A DNA stretch of 40,000 bases from Symbiodinium natans (taxonomy: Eukaryota > Sar > Dinophyceae > Suessiales > Symbiodiniaceae): contig CAJNDS010001225.1 of assembly GCA_905221605.1 (NCBI GenBank), positions 677,069-717,068 on the forward strand, read 5' to 3'. Shown piece after piece: positions 39,080 through 40,000 of the stretch. Numbering within the stretch: position 1 is the first letter of the stretch; the number at the start of each line of letters is the position of its first letter. Position numbers and translations under genes: made by a program. The notes beneath the pieces are model-generated. The model did not search any database and was not told the DNA's origin. It was given only the letters and a program-made list of their open reading frames with translations.

Positions 39080-40000
39080 GGGGCTTCAGGGCTGTTTAGG
39101 GTTTAGGGTTTAGGGTTTTAGGGTTTAGGGTTTAGGGTTTAGGGTTTAGGGTTTAGGGTTTGGGGTTTGGGGTTTAGGGTCTAGGGTTTAGGGTTTAGGG
39201 TTTAGGTTCGGATTTCTCACACACCGGCGTCGTCTACAGTGGCTGGGGAAGAAGCCCCTGAACTCGTGTTCATCTCTAAGCCACAAGGCTTTTCACAGCC
39301 CTGTGAGTCTCTGGAATGTATGGGCGCTTTCTTCCAAGATCTTCCAAGACCCTAAAGGTTTAGGGTTTAGGGTTTAGGGTTTAGGGTTTAGGGTTTAGGG
39401 TTGAGGGTTGAGGGTTGAGGGTTGAGGGTTCAGGGTTGAGGGTTTAGGGTTTAGGGGCAGATACCTTACACAAGGGTCTCTGTTGTCATCAGGTGTGCTC
39501 CTGACGTAAACGGTATTGTGCTCTTGGGACCAACACCCGGCGAACCACACACCCTCAGCCGAAAAGCTGTCTTGCCGCATGAGCAGTTCTCTAAATAAGG
39601 GTCCATTTTGGGGTGCCATATATCGCACGGCACCCTGAAAATAAGAACCCAAAAAGGCACCCTATATTTTGAAGACTACCCACATACACCCTGAATCCGA
39701 GACCTCAGAAGTCCCCCCCCTCTACTCCACTACGGAAGCCGGCCAAGTGCCAAAACAACACCCTTTCCATGAGTCCCCTAAACCCTAAACCTCGAAACCC
39801 TAAACCCTAAACACGGAAATGCCTTGTGTTGGGGCCGTGTTGGGGGGAGGGAAATTTATTTTCAAACAATGCGGGTTTTTGTCCTGCGCAATCCAATGGT
39901 TACCCTCCAGTCCCCAAAACCGAGGCCCCTACGGTAAACTCCAGAAAGTTGGAACATGCCCCACAAGGTATAGTAAAGGGAATCCCAGCTCCAGTCATCC
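39080..40000. repeat. Right-hand end: repeats and one inverted-repeat element
   Basis: TTTAGGG arrays at 39096-39205 and 39358-39455, the latter with TTGAGGG variants, and a family 4 element at 39583-39682. The remaining 300 bases show no convincing exon; in particular no HPD-containing J-domain exon was found. Confidence 0.7.
39583..39682. mobile_element. MITE-like element, family 4
   Basis: GCAGTTCTCTAAATAAGGG at the left and, on the other strand, GGGTAGTCTTCAAAATATAG at the right. The core has ATATATCGCACGGCACCCT. Related core sequence (TAGTACGGCACCTTCTAAA) occurs twice at 29995-30015 and 30196-30215. Confidence 0.5.

Noticed and set aside
1-40000. CRISPR array, tRNA, rRNA or bacterial operon signals
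   Set aside because: The repeats are telomere-type heptamers without spacers of regular length, and no cloverleaf, rRNA core or ribosome-binding pattern was seen; the gene structure is eukaryotic.

Overview
The window is nuclear DNA of a microbial eukaryote, most likely a dinoflagellate or another alga with a plant-type telomere repeat. Three things point there. Degenerate TTTAGGG/CCCTAAA heptamer arrays lie between almost all other sequence from end to end. The genes are cut into many short exons whose introns start with GT, GC or GA and end in AG, often with a short direct repeat across the two splice sites. The two genes I could reconstruct lie on the same strand. No spliced-leader sequence, tRNA or rRNA gene was seen, so the group assignment is inference.

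Two genes can be read out by chaining short islands in frame, both on the minus strand. The first (22,678 down to 9,819) is guanine deaminase: 17 exons, 1,497 coding bases, 498 residues, start and stop included, with all zinc-ligand motifs of the family. The second (39,072 down to about 25,910, open at the right edge) is a type I (DnaJ/DNAJA-like) J-protein: helix III of the J domain, a short Gly/Phe region, a four-repeat cysteine-rich zinc domain whose last repeat has Phe in place of Cys, and a C-terminal domain. Long open frames on this DNA are mostly false (read-through of degenerate repeats), while the real exons are 12-160 bases long.

The introns are the notable part. They are made largely of telomere-like repeats. 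One guanine deaminase intron (19,094-19,193) is essentially a pure array flanked by a perfect 10-bp direct repeat, as if the array had been inserted into coding sequence with a target duplication. In most introns the repeats run as TTTAGGG after the donor and as CCCTAAA before the acceptor. This polarity would follow from telomerase-type addition to both ends of a broken gene, and it also places pyrimidine-rich, CTAAA-containing sequence upstream of the acceptor. Larger introns also hold other coding-like islands on the same strand: an RNA-dependent-RNA-polymerase-like exon at 13.2-13.9 kb and a WW-domain exon at 29.35-29.74 kb. They also hold several families of short inverted-repeat (MITE-like) elements, homopolymers and microsatellites.

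Layout: 1-9.8 kb, repeat field with tentative exons, including a Cys/His motif exon at 6.0-6.2 kb, a G-rich decamer minisatellite at 7.9-8.0 kb and a possible plus-strand first exon at 9.5 kb. 9.8-22.7 kb, guanine deaminase. 22.7-25.9 kb, intergenic repeats, an inverted-repeat element, the longest telomere-like array (24.2-24.6 kb) and a tentative plus-strand exon at 25.4 kb. 25.9-39.1 kb, J-protein gene with its large repeat- and element-filled introns. 39.1-40 kb, repeats and an inverted-repeat element.
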